Shown piece by piece: positions 62,419 through 64,000 of a DNA stretch of 64,000 nt (positions within the stretch are counted from its first letter, which is position 1; each line of letters begins with the position of its first letter). The DNA comes from Paenibacillus sp. JNUCC-31 (lineage in GTDB: Bacteria > Bacillota > Bacilli > Paenibacillales > Paenibacillaceae), in contig NZ_CP062165.1 of assembly GCF_014844075.1 (NCBI RefSeq), positions 992,001 through 1,056,000 of the forward strand, given 5' to 3'. The notes below the pieces were generated by a model. It had not been told where the DNA came from, did not search any database, and saw nothing but the letters and a program-made list of their open reading frames with translations. A program made the translations under genes and the position numbers.

Positions 62419-63720
62419 TTATTTCACTGTACGTTCCTGTTCCAACTGTTCATAGGATTGCTTGATTGTTGTCAGTGTTTCTACATGACGATAGATATTG
62501 TTTCCAGCAGTAACGAGTACACACAGCATGATCAAACCTATTAGCACTTTTTTACCCAACCCCTGACGAAGACCGATCACGAAGCCCCCACCGAGGAGGA
62601 AAAACGCAAAGAGATAGTGTCCTGCATACAGGTACATATCATATTGAAATACCGCCAGCCCGAAACCAACAACGATATGAAGTACAAATGCAAACAGAAT
62701 GTATGGAACAAGAGTCCACACTTCCCGTTCACGGATGCCCTTGATAAACCCAGTGAGTGCCAGCAACAGGATAAAAATACCCGTGAGCTGAACATAGATT
62801 GGGTTGGAACGGGACAGATCCGTTACAAACGCTACCATGCCCGGATCAAGCAAATGCACTTTGGGAGACAATATCGGATTGATCGTTAGCAAGCTTAGAG
62901 CCTTCCAATGAACTGCAAACTGGAATGGAGTGGCATAGCTTGTTCCCCCATTTTGAATGCCAAGCAGCCAATTGCTGACCCAACTGCGACCGCCAAACGC
63001 AATATACTGGATCCCTGTCAATACCACAATGAAAGCAACGGCCAGAGCCATAATTCCGATATACTTTTTCCACCCAGACTTGTTACGCCATGTGCGCAAG
63101 TTGAAAAACATGGCGGCTGTAAACGGCACAATGTTGGTCGACGTCAGTCCGAAGTTAATGGATGCCAAGAGCGCATTCGGTATATAACGGACATCTTTCC
63201 GCTCACGGCTGTATTGCATATATAGTACAGAGAGCAGGATAACAAACTGTACATACGAATAAGAATCCGGAATCAACGCGGTAAACATCAGATACGAGCT
63301 GAAACCGAACATTAAAGCGAAAAGCAACGGTATGGTGATTGGTTTATCTTTTTGATTCAAAAACAGGAATACCAGCACAACCGAGACAGCATTCAAAAGT
63401 GATTGCAGGATTAGAAAGAACCAATTCCCACCTAGCAGTTGAGCACCTGCTCCAAGCGTAACCGCCAGAAACGAAATTAACGGATGAATAACCGAAGAAC
63501 TGTTATCTCCATAATACATGGAAGGATCAAAGTTAAATATATTAAGTGGAAACTGCGTAGTACTAAATGGTGTGTATGACCCAAGAAGCTCAATATGCTC
63601 TGCAACGTACGTTACGTAGGAGCCGTTCATCAATCCGTAGAAAAGAGCAAACCCTGCAAAAAGGCAGAATGCTGTCCAATTCGTTTTGCGATTATAAAAT
63701 ATGTAGTCCAAAAATTTCAT
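62419..63720 (-). CDS. Multi-span membrane protein, GT-C-like (unknown function)
   Basis: 433 residues with about ten to eleven hydrophobic spans. The first extracellular loop holds NFDPSMYYGDNSSSVIHPLI, with an F-D-P-x-x-x-x-G-D-N pattern as in GT-C glycosyltransferase loops that bind lipid-linked sugar; later segments (IPDSYSYVQFVILLSVLYMQ) also fit this class. No DxD of the usual type is obvious. It is 24 nt downstream of a truncated EamA/SMR-type gene, a neighbour often seen with lipid-sugar flippases. Wall-polymer decoration is possible; not shown. Confidence 0.6.
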   Translation of the reverse strand: MKFLDYIFYNRKTNWTAFCLFAGFALFYGLMNGSYVTYVAEHIELLGSYTPFSTTQFPLNIFNFDPSMYYGDNSSSVIHPLISFLAVTLGAGAQLLGGNWFFLILQSLLNAVSVVLVFLFLNQKDKPITIPLLFALMFGFSSYLMFTALIPDSYSYVQFVILLSVLYMQYSRERKDVRYIPNALLASINFGLTSTNIVPFTAAMFFNLRTWRNKSGWKKYIGIMALAVAFIVVLTGIQYIAFGGRSWVSNWLLGIQNGGTSYATPFQFAVHWKALSLLTINPILSPKVHLLDPGMVAFVTDLSRSNPIYVQLTGIFILLLALTGFIKGIREREVWTLVPYILFAFVLHIVVGFGLAVFQYDMYLYAGHYLFAFFLLGGGFVIGLRQGLGKKVLIGLIMLCVLVTAGNNIYRHVETLTTIKQSYEQLEQERTVK

Positions 63721-63744
63721 ACATTCACATCCAGTTTCAAAATT

Positions 63745-64000
63745 CTAGAAAACCAATAAACACAACCCGCCCATAATACAAGCGACACCCACCCAGCGTA
63801 AAGGACCCACTGTTTCCTTAAAGGCAAAGCTCGCAATGATGAGTGTCCACACATACGTTAGCGCATTGGCAGGCAGTACAACCGTTAACGGAAGAAATTT
63901 CAACAAAACAATGTTCAGCAGCGCACCTGTCCCATAGAATCCAAGCCCCATAAGAACATGGAGCTTTTTGCGGCTGTTGGCGTAGGCTTTCAAACCTGCT
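63745..64000 (-). CDS. EamA/SMR-type small transporter (5' part cut by window edge)
   Basis: The visible end reads about 84 residues with three spans: LMGLGFYGTGALLNIVLLKF, VVLPANALTYVWTLIIASFA and RWVGVACIMGGLCLLVF. The segment F-K-E-T-V-G-P-L-R-W-V-G is the typical end of EamA and ArnE-like transporters. The frame is open to the window edge, so the first span and true start are missing; a TTG at 63993 has no ribosome site visible. The neighbour downstream is a multi-span GT-C-like protein, which would fit a lipid-sugar flippase pair. Confidence 0.75.
   Translation of the reverse strand, partial: AGLKAYANSRKKLHVLMGLGFYGTGALLNIVLLKFLPLTVVLPANALTYVWTLIIASFAFKETVGPLRWVGVACIMGGLCLLVF

Overview
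The window looks like a chromosomal piece of a Paenibacillus-type endospore-forming Firmicute. Reasons: strong AGGAGG-type ribosome sites with frequent TTG/GTG starts, a PyrR-controlled pyr operon, two YjcZ-family spore proteins, a NucB-type DNase, DUF3889/DUF5071/DUF3892 proteins and Bacillus-like tRNAs. Almost every gene in 1-12 kb and most of the rest are on the minus strand.

1-12.2 kb is an AT-rich integrated phage-like element ending at the 3' end of a tRNA-Val gene. Read leftward from the tRNA it encodes: tyrosine integrase, a 74-aa protein, about 0.86 kb of non-coding DNA, scaffold, SU10-like major capsid protein, a small XRE regulator, a possible DHH-like protein, a DUF5659-like protein, an archaeo-eukaryotic-type primase, a small membrane protein, a probable small terminase, holin, large terminase, SPP1-like portal, a zinc-ribbon protein and (cut by the edge) a head-tail connector. 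No tail gene, lysogeny repressor or endolysin is visible. Capsid genes precede terminase and portal, and a replication gene lies between them, which is not the normal siphophage order. Intrinsic terminators sit 20-50 nt upstream of many start codons. The left attachment site is outside the window.

12.4-24.4 kb is a mixed host region: lipoproteins, GNAT, DUF3892, a small two-gene operon under two LexA-like boxes, manganese catalase, a VanZ protein, a ribbon-helix-helix regulator with a long palindrome in front, and a Fur-box-controlled siderophore permease pair followed by an ABC exporter. 24.6-37.7 kb holds housekeeping and sporulation-type genes: LOG protein, uracil-DNA glycosylase, M16C protease, tRNA-Leu, NucB, an orphan LOV-domain histidine kinase, an MFS transporter, a nitrilase and several micro-proteins. 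37.8-42 kb holds a methyltransferase, a BNR beta-propeller protein, tRNA-Ile2 and tRNA-fMet.

42.1-49.4 kb is a five-gene MacAB-like operon (ATPase, lipoprotein adaptor, large FtsX-type permease, second ATPase with an AbrB-like tail) that ends, unusually, with a sugar-type solute-binding lipoprotein. 49.7-58.8 kb is the pyrimidine operon pyrR-pyrB-pyrC-carA-carB-pyrF-pyrE with its promoter and attenuator. It lacks pyrP, pyrK and pyrD and contains a 181-bp, almost perfectly symmetric palindrome between pyrC and carA. 59.6-64 kb has a large YhgE/Pip membrane protein and, at the right edge, a multi-membrane-span protein next to a truncated EamA/SMR-type transporter.
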